A DNA stretch of 64,000 bases from Halobacterium sp. KA-4 (GTDB lineage: Archaea; Halobacteriota; Halobacteria; Halobacteriales; Halobacteriaceae), in NCBI RefSeq assembly GCF_021028995.1, contig NZ_JAJJZG010000009.1:50960-114959 (forward strand), given 5' to 3'. Under the pieces are notes generated by a model. It had not been told where the DNA came from. It worked only from the letters and a program-made list of their open reading frames with translations, and made no database searches. Both the position numbers and the translations under genes were made by a program. Shown one piece after another: positions 1 through 7,384 of this stretch; within the stretch, counting starts at the first letter, position 1; each line of letters begins with the position of its first letter.

Positions 1-8
1 CGGCACAG

Positions 9-938
9 CTACGCTGCGTGGCTGACCCGCTGGTAGACGCGGCCGAGTTCCTCCCTGACGACCTGTCGTTCGAGCACCGCGACGCCAGTGACGACGACGA
101 GGAAGCCGACGGCAGTCGAGGGGGTGACGCCTTCTCCGAACAGAATCCACGCCGTGATGGCGGCGAAGATGGGGACGGCGTACGCGACAAGATTCGTGCG
201 GACCGGGCCGATTCTCCGGATGAGGATGAAGAAGATGGGGTAGGCGACGGCCGTTGAGAGGACGCCCAAGACGAGCACCGCGTAGAGGATTGGCGTCGTG
301 ATGACGGCGGCGGCCGCCGACTCGCCGATGCCGACGCTCACCACGTGGAGGAGGAACGCGCCGAGCGCCATCGCCCACGCGGTCAGCGGAATGCTGTCGA
401 GAGTGGCGTCCACGCGCCGCAGAAGCACGCTGCCGAGCGCGACCGAGGCCGCCGCGGCGAGCACGAGCAGCTGGCCGATTGTCGACCCGGATGTGAGTGT
501 CTCCGGGGACGGCTGGACGATGATGGCGACGCCGACCAGTCCGACGGCGATGCCGAGGAGGCTGACCGCGTCGAGGCGCTGGTCGAGGAGGAAGAACGCG
601 AACGCGGGTGCGAGCAGCGGGTTCAGGCCGTACATCACCGAGGCGGCGGCCGGCGTTATCGCCTGCTGGCCGAGGAAGAGGAAGCCGTTGTTCCCGGCGA
701 TGAGCGCGACCGCGCCGACGGTAATGCCGGCGTAGTCGGCGCGGCTCTGCGGGACCCACGTGTCGTAGCGCCACGCGATGAACACCAACAGGAGGGGGAC
801 GGCGACGTCGAACCGGAGCGCGGCGAAGAACACCGGCGGGAGCGCGTCCAGCCCGGTCTTGATGGCGACGAACGAGAACCCCCACAGGATAGCGAGCAGG
901 ACGAACAGCCCCGCGTGCAGGTAGCGAGCGGCGTTCAT
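9..938 (-). CDS. EamA/DMT-superfamily membrane transporter
   Basis: A 309-residue protein made almost entirely of hydrophobic segments, with about ten predicted membrane helices arranged as two EamA repeats (roughly residues 10-145 and 155-295). The N-terminus shows the family's LAILWGFSFVAIK signature. Members of this drug/metabolite transporter superfamily export amino acids, nucleotide precursors or other small metabolites across the cytoplasmic membrane. The substrate cannot be read from the sequence. The ATG at 938 fits the family start, immediately before the first membrane helix. The gene stands alone, divergent from nothing obvious; the 160 bases to the S8e gene contain no further ORF with coding character. 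Confidence 0.85.
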   Translation of the reverse strand: MNAARYLHAGLFVLLAILWGFSFVAIKTGLDALPPVFFAALRFDVAVPLLLVFIAWRYDTWVPQSRADYAGITVGAVALIAGNNGFLFLGQQAITPAAASVMYGLNPLLAPAFAFFLLDQRLDAVSLLGIAVGLVGVAIIVQPSPETLTSGSTIGQLLVLAAAASVALGSVLLRRVDATLDSIPLTAWAMALGAFLLHVVSVGIGESAAAAVITTPILYAVLVLGVLSTAVAYPIFFILIRRIGPVRTNLVAYAVPIFAAITAWILFGEGVTPSTAVGFLVVVTGVAVLERQVVREELGRVYQRVSHAA

Positions 939-1097
939 GGCGACGGAGTGCGTGCGGCAGACATTCGAGTGTGGTCGTGATACGACGCGGCCAAGGATAA
1001 GTGCGGCTGAACCGGAACGACGGCACGCGGGGCCGCCGGCCCGGTCACGTTCAGCAGCCGCTGCTCGGTGCGAGAAGACGGAGAGAGAAGTCGGGCG

Positions 1098-1469
1098 TTA
1101 TTCGACGAGGACCGCGTTGACCTGACCGTCCTGGCCGGGACGGGAGGTGACGCGGGCGCGGCCGGCGTCCGTCTCGATGATGGCGCCCTTCGTGATGATG
1201 TTCCGGCGGGCGTAGTTCGGGTTCGCGCCGTTCTCGACGACGTCCTTGATGGTGGCGCGGACGGCACCGTCGTCGGTGGCGACGTTGGCGACGTTCGTGG
1301 AGAGTGCGCGGACCTTCTCGTTGTCGCCGCGCGCGTCGACGGTGCGGAAGCGCTGTTCGCCGACGGTCGTCTCCGTGGGCGAGCGGCCGGTCTTGGACTT
1401 CTTCTTCTTGCTCTGGGGACGGAGTCGCGCGCCGGTCTTCGAGCGCTTGGAGCGGCCTTGGTATTGCAT
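1098..1469 (-). CDS. rps8e: 30S ribosomal protein S8e
   Basis: A 123-residue basic protein starting MQYQGRSKRSKTGARLRPQ, which is the conserved S8e N-terminus; the downstream NIITKGAIIETDAG stretch is also typical. It is a component of the archaeal/eukaryotic small ribosomal subunit. The ATG at 1469 gives the normal archaeal length. The same frame stays open far upstream, but that part encodes the remnant of a transposon gene, not S8e. A TATA-like CCTTTCAAG lies on the minus strand about 25 bases before the ATG, so the gene keeps its own promoter although a mobile-element end sits only about 50 bases upstream. Confidence 0.93.
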   Translation of the reverse strand: MQYQGRSKRSKTGARLRPQSKKKKSKTGRSPTETTVGEQRFRTVDARGDNEKVRALSTNVANVATDDGAVRATIKDVVENGANPNYARRNIITKGAIIETDAGRARVTSRPGQDGQVNAVLVE

Positions 1470-1527
1470 ACCCGGGAAGTGGCGCAGGACGTACTTGAAA
1501 GGCTCGGTTGGACGGGAATGACATCCT

Positions 1528-1547
1528 CCGCGCCGTGAACGGCGCGG
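1528..1547 (-). repeat. terminal hairpin of the decayed tnpB element
   Basis: Perfect inverted repeat with arms CCGCGCCG and CGGCGCGG and a four-base loop. On the minus strand it is followed by AGGATGTCA, comparable to AGGAAGTCA after the hairpin at 10574-10593. In IS605-type elements such a structure marks the right end and the 3' part of the guide (omega) RNA. That role here is inference. Confidence 0.6.
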
Positions 1548-1842
1548 TTTCCCCGGTGGGGTCTCGGCTATGCCGATTGAAGAATTCGCGCCAGGCTTCG
1601 GTGTTTGTTCGCCGGACAGTTTGGGCGGTCGAAGCGCCGAGAACACCTTTGTACTTGCCTTCGAGGCGGCCTGTATCGGCGTCCCAGACGTCGCCGTCGA
1701 AGCCGTCTTCGTTGTTGTAGCGCATGAGGCGCTGGTAATTGATCTCGTTCCAGAGCGCGGCAGAAGCGTCCAACAGGTCCCGTAGCACTTGCTCCCCGTC
1801 GTCAGAGAGCGGTCGAACGGCAAACGTGTTGGTACGCTTCAT
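1548..1842 (-). pseudogene. tnpB: TnpB N-terminal remnant (RNA-guided nuclease, truncated)
   Basis: From the ATG at 1842 the frame reads MKRTNTFAVRPLSDDGEQ and continues about 95 residues with the N-terminal TnpB signature (ASAALWNEINYQRL, then TEAWREFF). This aligns by eye with residues 1-90 of the intact TnpB at 9.1 kb. The frame then runs straight into the terminal hairpin: the central domain, all RuvC motifs and the zinc finger are missing. The open frame continues into the S8e region only by chance. The product cannot be a nuclease. An internal deletion between the 5' part of tnpB and the element end explains the structure. Confidence 0.75.
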
Positions 1843-1867
1843 GCCACAGCTCTTTTTACGTCTGTAA

Positions 1868-1888
1868 GTCAAATAAGTCTTATTAGAC
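1868..1888. promoter_or_regulatory. palindromic operator between divergent tnpB remnant and zinc-ribbon gene
   Basis: Arms GTCAAATAAG and CTTATTAGAC are inverted copies around a central T with one mismatched pair. The site ends one base before the ATG of the zinc-ribbon gene and lies 26 bases from the tnpB ATG, so a bound protein could control both directions. The ribbon-helix-helix-like protein encoded downstream is the obvious candidate ligand, which is inference. Confidence 0.5.
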
Positions 1889-2116
1889 ATGACGACTGAA
1901 ACGCCATTGACTTGCTACATCTGTGGTCGGACCAGCGACGACTGGATGACAGTTGATATGATTGGATTATTCGAGGACCAAGAGGCGGCCCGTGAACGTT
2001 TCAAAGAAAAGCATGACACAGAACCGGAAAGCTACCTGTTCGTCTGTCCAGGGTGTGAGGACGAAAACCCACACCACGCCGAGAATTGTTATGAGAAATA
2101 CGGGGAGCACCAATGA
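1889..2116 (+). CDS. small zinc-ribbon protein linked to the tnpB element
   Basis: A 75-residue protein with two cysteine pairs: CYICG near residue 9 and CPGC near residue 53, and a further Cys at about 67 (ENCYEKYG). The pairs are separated by an acidic helix-rich stretch. A single zinc ribbon that binds nucleic acid or protein is likely; the exact family is not recognised. The start at 1889 directly follows the palindrome, so the transcript would be leaderless or nearly so. Its stop overlaps the ATG of the next gene (ATGA), indicating translational coupling. Lower G+C than chromosomal neighbours suggests transfer with the element. Confidence 0.7.
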   Translation: MTTETPLTCYICGRTSDDWMTVDMIGLFEDQEAARERFKEKHDTEPESYLFVCPGCEDENPHHAENCYEKYGEHQ

Positions 2117-2256
2117 GGCCAGCTATAGACATTTCGCACGGCTTGCACGGTCGTCTGAAAGATTACGCAGAAGTGAACGACCTGGAACTTTCAGAAGCCT
2201 ATACAGAGGTGTTAGAAACCGGTCTAGAAGCGTTGGAGACTCAAGACCAGCAGTAA
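2113..2256 (+). CDS. ribbon-helix-helix-like small DNA-binding protein
   Basis: A 47-residue protein starting MRPAIDISHGLHGRLKDYA. The pattern of a short beta strand (AIDIS) followed by two amphipathic helices (GLHGRLKDYAEVN and LSEAYTEVLETGLEAL) is that of CopG/Arc-type ribbon-helix-helix regulators. It overlaps the stop of the zinc-ribbon gene by four bases. Such proteins act as dimers on short palindromes; a fitting palindrome lies upstream of the pair. Autoregulation of the element is a plausible role but not shown. It could instead be an antitoxin-like orphan. Confidence 0.6.
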   Translation: MRPAIDISHGLHGRLKDYAEVNDLELSEAYTEVLETGLEALETQDQQ

Positions 2257-2292
2257 CGTGGTAGTTTCTCACCTGAGCTTACGCGATTCACG

Positions 2293-2310
2293 CCCGCCGT
2301 AAACGGCGGG
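2293..2310 (-). repeat. second hairpin of the decayed tnpB element
   Basis: Inverted repeat CCCGCCG-TAAA-CGGCGGG. On the minus strand it is preceded by GAATC, as the hairpin at 10574-10593 is preceded by GGAATC. It closes the low-G+C segment just before the DUF2240 promoter. Confidence 0.5.
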
Positions 2311-2333
2311 GATTCTCTCGTTGTACCAAGATA

Positions 2334-2348
2334 GCGGGTTTTACCCGC
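2334..2348. promoter_or_regulatory. promoter palindrome of the DUF2240 gene
   Basis: GCGGGT-TTT-ACCCGC is a perfect inverted repeat whose centre is the TATA-like GGTTTTACC, about 28 bases before the ATG at 2370. Position suggests a promoter element; the symmetry may be an operator or chance. Confidence 0.35.
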
Positions 2349-2369
2349 GTCGCCGCCGTCTCAGTTCCC

Positions 2370-2816
2370 ATGAGCCTCCGGGTTGCGGTCGCCGCGCCGT
2401 TCAAACAGAAGGGCAAGCGCAGGATACCTGAACAGGCGTTCGTGGTGGCGTTGTCGCTGGACCGCGACTGGATGAGTCCCGATCAGGCCAAGCTCCTGCT
2501 GGATGTCGCGACCGGCGAGGGCCTCGTCAAACACGCGGACGGCGAGCTCGTCGCCCAGTTTGACCCCGAGGACGTCGAGATTCCCGACAACTTCGCACCG
2601 GATGCATCGCTGTTCCAGGAGCGGTCGGCGTTTGAGCGCGCGCTCGACGCTGTGGTCGATGCGGGTCACGATCGACAGGAGACGGTCGCCGCGGTGAACC
2701 AACTCCAGCAGGAACTCGGGGTGACGGCGGACGCGGCGGCGGTCGTGTACGCGCGTCGGCAGGGCGTCGACGTGGACGACGTGGCGGCGAAAGCACGCAG
2801 CGAATTGGAGGGCTAA
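2370..2816 (+). CDS. DUF2240 family protein
   Basis: A 148-residue soluble acidic protein. The opening MSLRVAVAAPFKQKGKRRI and the following SLDRDWMSPDQAKLLLDVA match the archaeal DUF2240 family, whose function is unknown. The C-terminal third is helical and ends in a segment resembling a small UBA/HhH-like fold (AAAVVYARRQGVDVDDVAA). The ATG lies about 28 bases after a TATA-like sequence, so a leaderless mRNA is likely. The next gene starts one base after its stop, so the two are probably co-transcribed. Confidence 0.8.
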   Translation: MSLRVAVAAPFKQKGKRRIPEQAFVVALSLDRDWMSPDQAKLLLDVATGEGLVKHADGELVAQFDPEDVEIPDNFAPDASLFQERSAFERALDAVVDAGHDRQETVAAVNQLQQELGVTADAAAVVYARRQGVDVDDVAAKARSELEG

Positions 2817-2817
2817 G

Positions 2818-3195
2818 ATGGTCGAGAACACCGAGACTGACGGTAAACGATTGGCGGAACTGTTGTCGAGTGAAGTGACCGGTCACGAGAACGCGCCGTA
2901 CGACGCGCTCGCGGTGACGAACGCGGACCCGGACGTGGAGCCGACGACGGACGGCGTGCGCGCCTACGACGTCGAACGCGACGGCGAGCGGCTGGCGAGC
3001 GTCTACGTGCAGCCCGACCGGGCGCGAGTGGAGTTGTACGATGGGCTCGAAGCCGCCGAGCGGAAGGCCGAGGACGGCGACCTGCGGGCGCGGCCGGTCG
3101 GCGGGCAGCCGCCGCGGCTGCTCGTGTTCGTGACCACGGGTGCGGAAGTCAAGCGCGCGCTGGACGTGCTTGGCGCGGCGGCGGGAGCGACTTAG
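2818..3195 (+). CDS. conserved haloarchaeal hypothetical protein
   Basis: A 125-residue acidic protein without membrane segments or metal-binding motifs; no family recognised. It starts one base after the DUF2240 stop, and its 3' end overlaps the convergent membrane-protein gene by four bases. The central part (VRAYDVERDGERLASVYVQPDR) looks like a small beta sheet and the C-terminus like a closing strand and helix. An operon partner of DUF2240 is the only contextual hint. Confidence 0.7.
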   Translation: MVENTETDGKRLAELLSSEVTGHENAPYDALAVTNADPDVEPTTDGVRAYDVERDGERLASVYVQPDRARVELYDGLEAAERKAEDGDLRARPVGGQPPRLLVFVTTGAEVKRALDVLGAAAGAT

Positions 3196-3629
3196 TCGGT
3201 CACCGCGGCGTACGCGAGTTCGGCGGCGCGCCAGAGCGCCACGAGCACCGCGACGGCGAGCGCGCCCAGCGAGAGGTACAGCCAGCCCATCACTGCGGCT
3301 GCGGGGGCGGCGACACCAAACTGGTCGTAGAGGAGTTCGGGGACGACGAACATCCCGGTCGCGGGCAGGACGAACGCGAGCACGGCGAGCACGCCCGCGA
3401 GTTTGAGGCCGGCGCGCTGTGCGGTCCGGAGGCCGCGCCCGGAGAGTAGCGCTGCGGCACCGAGCGCGGCGCCACCGATGGCGAACAGGAGGACTGCGAG
3501 CCCGATGGCGAGGCCGACCGGGAACCCCTCTTGGCCGAGCGCCGGCACGCCGATGGCGACGCCGAGCGCGACGAGCGCGACGCCGAGCACCGCGAGGAGG
3601 ACGCGGACGACGGAGCGAGCGGAGGGCAC
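3192..3629 (-). CDS. small multi-pass membrane protein
   Basis: A 145-residue protein with about four membrane helices (roughly residues 5-30, 35-62, 70-95 and 110-135). No catalytic or transport motif is visible and the family is not recognised. The GTG at 3629 was chosen because the hydrophobic part starts right after it (PSARSVVRVLLAVLG). The longer open frame to 3860 runs across the pyrF start region and is out of character. It ends convergently with the upstream hypothetical gene with a four-base overlap and is divergent from pyrF. Confidence 0.65.
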   Translation of the reverse strand: MPSARSVVRVLLAVLGVALVALGVAIGVPALGQEGFPVGLAIGLAVLLFAIGGAALGAAALLSGRGLRTAQRAGLKLAGVLAVLAFVLPATGMFVVPELLYDQFGVAAPAAAVMGWLYLSLGALAVAVLVALWRAAELAYAAVTD

Positions 3630-3717
3630 GCGTAGACCCTGTGAGGGGTCCGACAAGTGTCTTGTTACGATTCCCGGAAAGCGAATCGCTTTTGCCGGTC
3701 TGCCGGGACGGCGACGT

Positions 3718-4521
3718 ATGAACTTCTTCGACGACCTCGCGGCGCGTATCGAGGACGCCGACACCGTGGTCAGCGTCGGCCTCGACCCGGACCTCGACCG
3801 GCTCCCTGAAGAGGTGCGCGACCATGACCTGCCGCGGTGGGCGTTCAACCGCCGCATCATCGACGCGACTCACGAGCACGCGGCCGTGTTCAAGCCGAAC
3901 GCGGCGTTCTACGAGGACGCGGACGGCTGGCGCGCGCTCCGCGAGACGGTCGCGTACGCCCACGGGAAGGACGTCCCCGTGCTGCTGGACGCCAAGCGCG
4001 CTGACATCGGGAATACGGCCCGCCAGTACGCCGACGTGCTGGAGTACGCGGACGCCATCACGGTCAACCCCTACCTCGGCGAGGACGCGCTTCAGCCGTT
4101 CCTCTCCCAGGAGGAGGCGGGCGTGTTCGTGCTCTGCCGGACGTCGAACCCGGGCGGGATGGACTTCCAACACCTCGAACTCGCGGCGTACGACCGCCGG
4201 CTCTACGAGCACGTCGCCGAGCGCGCCGCGGGCTGGAACGACGAGTACGACAACATCGGCCTCGTCGTCGGCGCGACCGCGCCCGAAGAGTTGGAGGAAC
4301 TACGCGACCGCGTGCCCGAACTCCCGTTCCTCGTGCCGGGCGTGGGCGCGCAGGGCGGCGACGCGGAGGCCGCGGTCCAGTACGGGCTGAACGACGAGGG
4401 CGTCGGGCTCGTGAACTCCACGCGCGGCATCATCTTCGCCGGCGAAGACTCGCCCGAGTGGGCGCGTGCTGCGGGCGAGGCGGCGCGCCGGCTGAAGAAA
4501 CGCCTGAACGAGCACCGATAG
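3718..4521 (+). CDS. pyrF: orotidine-5'-phosphate decarboxylase
   Basis: A 267-residue TIM-barrel enzyme that converts OMP to UMP, the last step of de novo pyrimidine synthesis. Visible signatures are SVGLDPDLDRLP near residue 19, FKPNAAFYE near 59, the catalytic DAKRADIGNTA loop (about residues 90-100), NPYLGEDAL, and LVPGVGAQGGD near 206. The length fits the longer (type 2) OMP decarboxylases. The ATG at 3718 is about 28 bases after a TATA-like GCTTTTGC. The stop abuts the convergent zinc-finger gene with no gap. Confidence 0.95.
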   Translation: MNFFDDLAARIEDADTVVSVGLDPDLDRLPEEVRDHDLPRWAFNRRIIDATHEHAAVFKPNAAFYEDADGWRALRETVAYAHGKDVPVLLDAKRADIGNTARQYADVLEYADAITVNPYLGEDALQPFLSQEEAGVFVLCRTSNPGGMDFQHLELAAYDRRLYEHVAERAAGWNDEYDNIGLVVGATAPEELEELRDRVPELPFLVPGVGAQGGDAEAAVQYGLNDEGVGLVNSTRGIIFAGEDSPEWARAAGEAARRLKKRLNEHR

Positions 4522-4692
4522 TCAGCGCGGTCCCGGGCCGGAGCCGGGGCCGCCACGAACCTCGGCGGCGCACTCTGTGCAGTAGCCTGTCGGGGGGTCG
4601 TAGTGGGCCTGGCAGACGAGCGCGCCACACCGGTCGCAGGTGAACTGTGCTTGCTCGCTCTCGCAAATCTGGCAGAGGCCGGTAACGCTCAT
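4522..4692 (-). CDS. small double zinc-finger (HIT/B-box-like) protein
   Basis: A 56-residue protein starting [19 protein letters not shown]. Cysteine/histidine pairs CxxC, CxxC, CxxxH and CxxC are spaced as in cross-brace zinc fingers that mediate protein contacts. The tail is glycine/proline rich ([10 protein letters not shown]). A longer start at 4719 is possible, but the finger fold begins directly after the ATG at 4692. No function can be assigned. Confidence 0.7.
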   Translation of the reverse strand: MSVTGLCQICESEQAQFTCDRCGALVCQAHYDPPTGYCTECAAEVRGGPGSGPGPR

Positions 4693-4769
4693 GTCGTCGC
4701 GTTCGGCGCCGAACCCCAAGAGTGTGGGCCAACAGCCTTTACGTCCGCGCGACGAACTGGCGCGTAACC

Positions 4770-5282
4770 GTGAGGACCGACACGAGCATCGTCTGGGGGC
4801 TGGCGGGCACGTTCGGCATGCTCGGCGTCGTGTTCGGGATTCTGGGCGTCGTGTACAGCCCGGTCGCGCTCGGCGTCGCAGTGCCGTTCGCGCTCGCCGG
4901 CGGCGTGTTCTACCTGCACGCGTCGGGCCGACTCGCGGAGTTGGCGTTCCGCAAGCGCCGCGTCTCCCGCGAGCAGTACGAACGCGAGCAACGCCAACAA
5001 GCCCGCCAACACCAGGGCCGGGCGAGTGGGCGGAGCCGCGAACGTAACCGAGGACGTGCGGGGGCCGGGCGGACGAGCCAGCGACAGACCGCGGGCGGAG
5101 CAGCGGCGAGCGGGCCGCGCCGCGAGGACTACCGCGTGCTCGGCGTCGAACCCGGCGCGAGCGCCGAGGCGGTGCGGGCGGCGTACCGCGAGAAGGCGCG
5201 GGAACTCCACCCCGACCGGGGCGGCGACGAGGCCGAGTTCGCGCGCGTCAACGAGGCCTACGAGCGACTGAAAGACGACTAA
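4770..5282 (+). CDS. membrane-anchored J-domain (DnaJ-like) protein
   Basis: A 170-residue protein. Two membrane helices occupy roughly residues 5-55. A highly charged Arg/Gln/Gly linker (about 60-115) follows, then a complete C-terminal J domain ([20 protein letters not shown] onward) with the essential HPD motif (LHPDRGG). J domains stimulate Hsp70 (DnaK) ATPase; here the chaperone would be recruited to the cytoplasmic face of the membrane. The GTG at 4770 was preferred because a TATA-like CCTTTAC lies about 30 bases before it and the first membrane helix follows directly. An ATG at 4722 is in frame as an alternative. Confidence 0.8.
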   Translation: MRTDTSIVWGLAGTFGMLGVVFGILGVVYSPVALGVAVPFALAGGVFYLHASGRLAELAFRKRRVSREQYEREQRQQARQHQGRASGRSRERNRGRAGAGRTSQRQTAGGAAASGPRREDYRVLGVEPGASAEAVRAAYREKARELHPDRGGDEAEFARVNEAYERLKDD

Positions 5283-5323
5283 TCGGCGTCTCCGTACGTC
5301 TCCGGACCGATACCCGGGGAAGG

Positions 5324-5331
5324 CTTTTATT
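5324..5331 (+). promoter_or_regulatory. TATA box of the GTPBP1-like gene
   Basis: CTTTTATT, centred about 26 bases before the ATG at 5354, is a good match to the haloarchaeal TATA element and predicts a leaderless transcript. Confidence 0.55.
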
Positions 5332-5353
5332 CGCTTCCCCCTAACCCGCTGGC

Positions 5354-6979
5354 ATGGGCCGTGACCGTGCCCGCCTCGTTCGCGCGCTCGACCGCGGCGA
5401 AGAGGAGGGCGGCAGCGTCGAATTCAAGGAACGGTTCAGCCGCGACGTGCACCTCGCCGACGGCCGCATGGAGAGTCTCGCCGCGCAGCTGCGGCACCGC
5501 GTGCTCTCCGGCGACGGCGAGGCGGAGTACGTCCTCGGCGTCACCGACGACGGCGGCCTCGCGGGGGTGCCCCCGGAGACGTTCTCCGAGACGATGGACG
5601 TGCTGAGCCTGCTCGCCGAGGAGGCCGGCGCGCACATCGCGGACGTCCAGACGTGGAGTGTCGACAGCGTCCGCGACGGGGACGGCGACGCCGAAGAGGG
5701 TATCGTCGGCGTCGCGGTCGTCCGGGACGGCGCGTCGCTGGCACCCGACGACGACCACATCATCGTTGGGACGGCGGGCCACGTCGACCACGGGAAGTCG
5801 ACGCTCGTCGGCAGCCTCGTCACGGGGGACTCCGACGACGGCGACGGTGACACTCGCGGCTTCCTCGACGTGCAGCCACACGAGGTCGAGCGCGGACTCT
5901 CGGCGGACCTCTCTTACGGTGTCTACGGCTTCGACGAGGACGGGCCGATGCGCGTGCGCAACCCCCACCGGAAGGACGAGCGCGCGGCCGTCGTGGAGAA
6001 CGCCGACCGCGTGGTGTCGTTCGTGGACACCGTCGGCCACGAGCCGTGGCTCTCGACGACGATTCGGGGCTTGGTCGGGCAGAAACTCGACTACGGGCTG
6101 TTGACAGTCGCCGCCGACGACGGGCCGACGAAGACGACCCGCGAGCACATCGGCGTACTGCTGGCGACGGACCTGCCGACCATCGTCGCCGTCACGAAGA
6201 CCGACCTCGTGGACGACGACCGCGTCGCCGAGGTCGAGCGCGAGGTCGAGCGCCTGCTCCGGAACGCGGGCCGCACCCCGCTCCCGGTGGACCGCCACGG
6301 GGTTGACGCCGCCATCGACGAAATCGGGGACAACGTCGTCCCCATCGTGCGCACGAGCGCGGTGACGATGGAGGGCCTGGACGTCCTCGACGAGTGCTTC
6401 GGGCGGCTCCCGAAGACGACCGCCGCGAGCGGGCCGTTCCGGATGTACATCGACCGTTCGTACGAGGTTACGGGCGTCGGTGCAGTCGCCTCTGGCACCG
6501 TGAAGTCCGGCACCGTGGAGGCGGGCGACGAACTCCTACTGGGGCCGTTCCCGAACGGCGACTTCCGCGAGGTGGAGGTGCGGTCCATCGAGATGCACTA
6601 CCACCGCGTGGACCAGGCGCAGGCCGGTCGCATCGTTGGCATTGCCCTGAAGGGCGTTAGCGAGGCGGCCGTCGAGCGTGGGATGGTGCTGCTGCCGGCG
6701 GACGCCAAGCCCAGTCCCGTCAAGGAGTTCGAGGCCGAGGTGATGGTGTTGAACCACCCCACGCGAATCGACGCGGGCTACGAGCCCGTCGTCCACCTCG
6801 AGACTATCGGGGAGGCTGCGCGCTTCGAGCCGACGAACGGCCAGTTGCTTCCGGGCGACACGGGGGAGACGAGTGTCCGGTTCAAGTTCCGGCCGTACCT
6901 CGTCGAGGAGGGGCAGCGGTTCGTCTTCCGCGAGGGCGCGAGCAAGGGCGTCGGCACGGTGACCAGCGTCTCCGACTAA
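5354..6979 (+). CDS. GTPBP1-like translational GTPase
   Basis: A 541-residue protein. Residues 1-130 form an N-terminal domain typical of archaeal GTPBP1 relatives. The GTPase core begins with the P-loop GTAGHVDHGKST (139-150), followed by G3 DTVGHE (225-230) and G4 TKTD (281-284). Two EF1-alpha-like beta barrels complete the protein (GVGAVASGTVKSGTVEAGDE near 380). The family is related to EF-1A/SelB; eukaryotic GTPBP1 takes part in mRNA decay and ribosome rescue, and the archaeal role is unknown. Monocistronic in appearance with its own TATA box. Confidence 0.85.
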   Translation: MGRDRARLVRALDRGEEEGGSVEFKERFSRDVHLADGRMESLAAQLRHRVLSGDGEAEYVLGVTDDGGLAGVPPETFSETMDVLSLLAEEAGAHIADVQTWSVDSVRDGDGDAEEGIVGVAVVRDGASLAPDDDHIIVGTAGHVDHGKSTLVGSLVTGDSDDGDGDTRGFLDVQPHEVERGLSADLSYGVYGFDEDGPMRVRNPHRKDERAAVVENADRVVSFVDTVGHEPWLSTTIRGLVGQKLDYGLLTVAADDGPTKTTREHIGVLLATDLPTIVAVTKTDLVDDDRVAEVEREVERLLRNAGRTPLPVDRHGVDAAIDEIGDNVVPIVRTSAVTMEGLDVLDECFGRLPKTTAASGPFRMYIDRSYEVTGVGAVASGTVKSGTVEAGDELLLGPFPNGDFREVEVRSIEMHYHRVDQAQAGRIVGIALKGVSEAAVERGMVLLPADAKPSPVKEFEAEVMVLNHPTRIDAGYEPVVHLETIGEAARFEPTNGQLLPGDTGETSVRFKFRPYLVEEGQRFVFREGASKGVGTVTSVSD

Positions 6980-7015
6980 CGGAACGTTCTCGGTGCCGGA
7001 TTTCGAAGTCCGTTC

Positions 7016-7384
7016 ATGGTCAGTCGCCGTACCCTCGAATTTCTCGTCGGCGTCGTCGCAGCCGCCACCGTCACTGGTGGCCTCTCGTTGTACGTGGCGA
7101 CGCCGTACGCGCTCGCGGTCGGGCTGGCGGCGGGGACGCCGTCGCTGGTCCGGACGAGCGCGCGCCTCGACCGCGACGCCTACGACGCCGCGAAGTCCAG
7201 CACCGAGCAGGTCGTGGATGGCACAATCGCCGCCGGGTCGACGCTCGTCGTCGGCCTCGTCGCGGCGTACCTCGCGCTCTCGAACGGCTACGACGGCCCG
7301 ATAGCGGCCGCGGCCGTCGCGGCGCTAGGTGTGCTCGCCGGACAGGTCGCGTTCTACGCGCGCAGCCGCGACTTCACCGAGTAA
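7016..7384 (+). CDS. small membrane protein
   Basis: A 122-residue protein with about four membrane helices, beginning MVSRRTLEFLVGVVAAATVTG. There are no recognisable functional motifs. The ATG lies 36 bases after the GTPase stop, so co-transcription is possible. It ends one base before the stop of the convergent gene at 7385. Confidence 0.65.
   Translation: MVSRRTLEFLVGVVAAATVTGGLSLYVATPYALAVGLAAGTPSLVRTSARLDRDAYDAAKSSTEQVVDGTIAAGSTLVVGLVAAYLALSNGYDGPIAAAAVAALGVLAGQVAFYARSRDFTE

Larger units (their letters stand above)
1518..2316. mobile_element. decayed IS605/IS1341-type tnpB element with accessory genes
   Basis: The segment is bounded by two GC-rich hairpins (1528-1547 and 2293-2310). 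It holds, in order, a truncated tnpB on the minus strand, a divergent promoter with a palindrome, and two small plus-strand genes for a zinc-ribbon protein and a ribbon-helix-helix-like protein. Its base composition is visibly lower in G+C than the flanking S8e and DUF2240 genes. Seen from tnpB, both hairpins resemble the hairpin at the right end of the complete tnpB element near 10.58 kb (AATCCC then stem, or stem then GGAGGA). The outer limits are my estimate from the hairpins; no target-site duplication is expected for this family. Confidence 0.6.

Noticed and set aside
1051..1890. One continuous minus-strand protein covering the tnpB remnant and S8e region
   Set aside because: The S8e start and its sequence in another frame are clear; the long frame changes from TnpB-like to Arg-rich nonsense at the hairpin.
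2527..4212. Long minus-strand open frame of over 500 codons across the DUF2240 to pyrF region
   Set aside because: It is opposite pyrF and other clear genes and its translation is an Arg/Pro-rich sequence typical of non-coding frames in high-G+C DNA.
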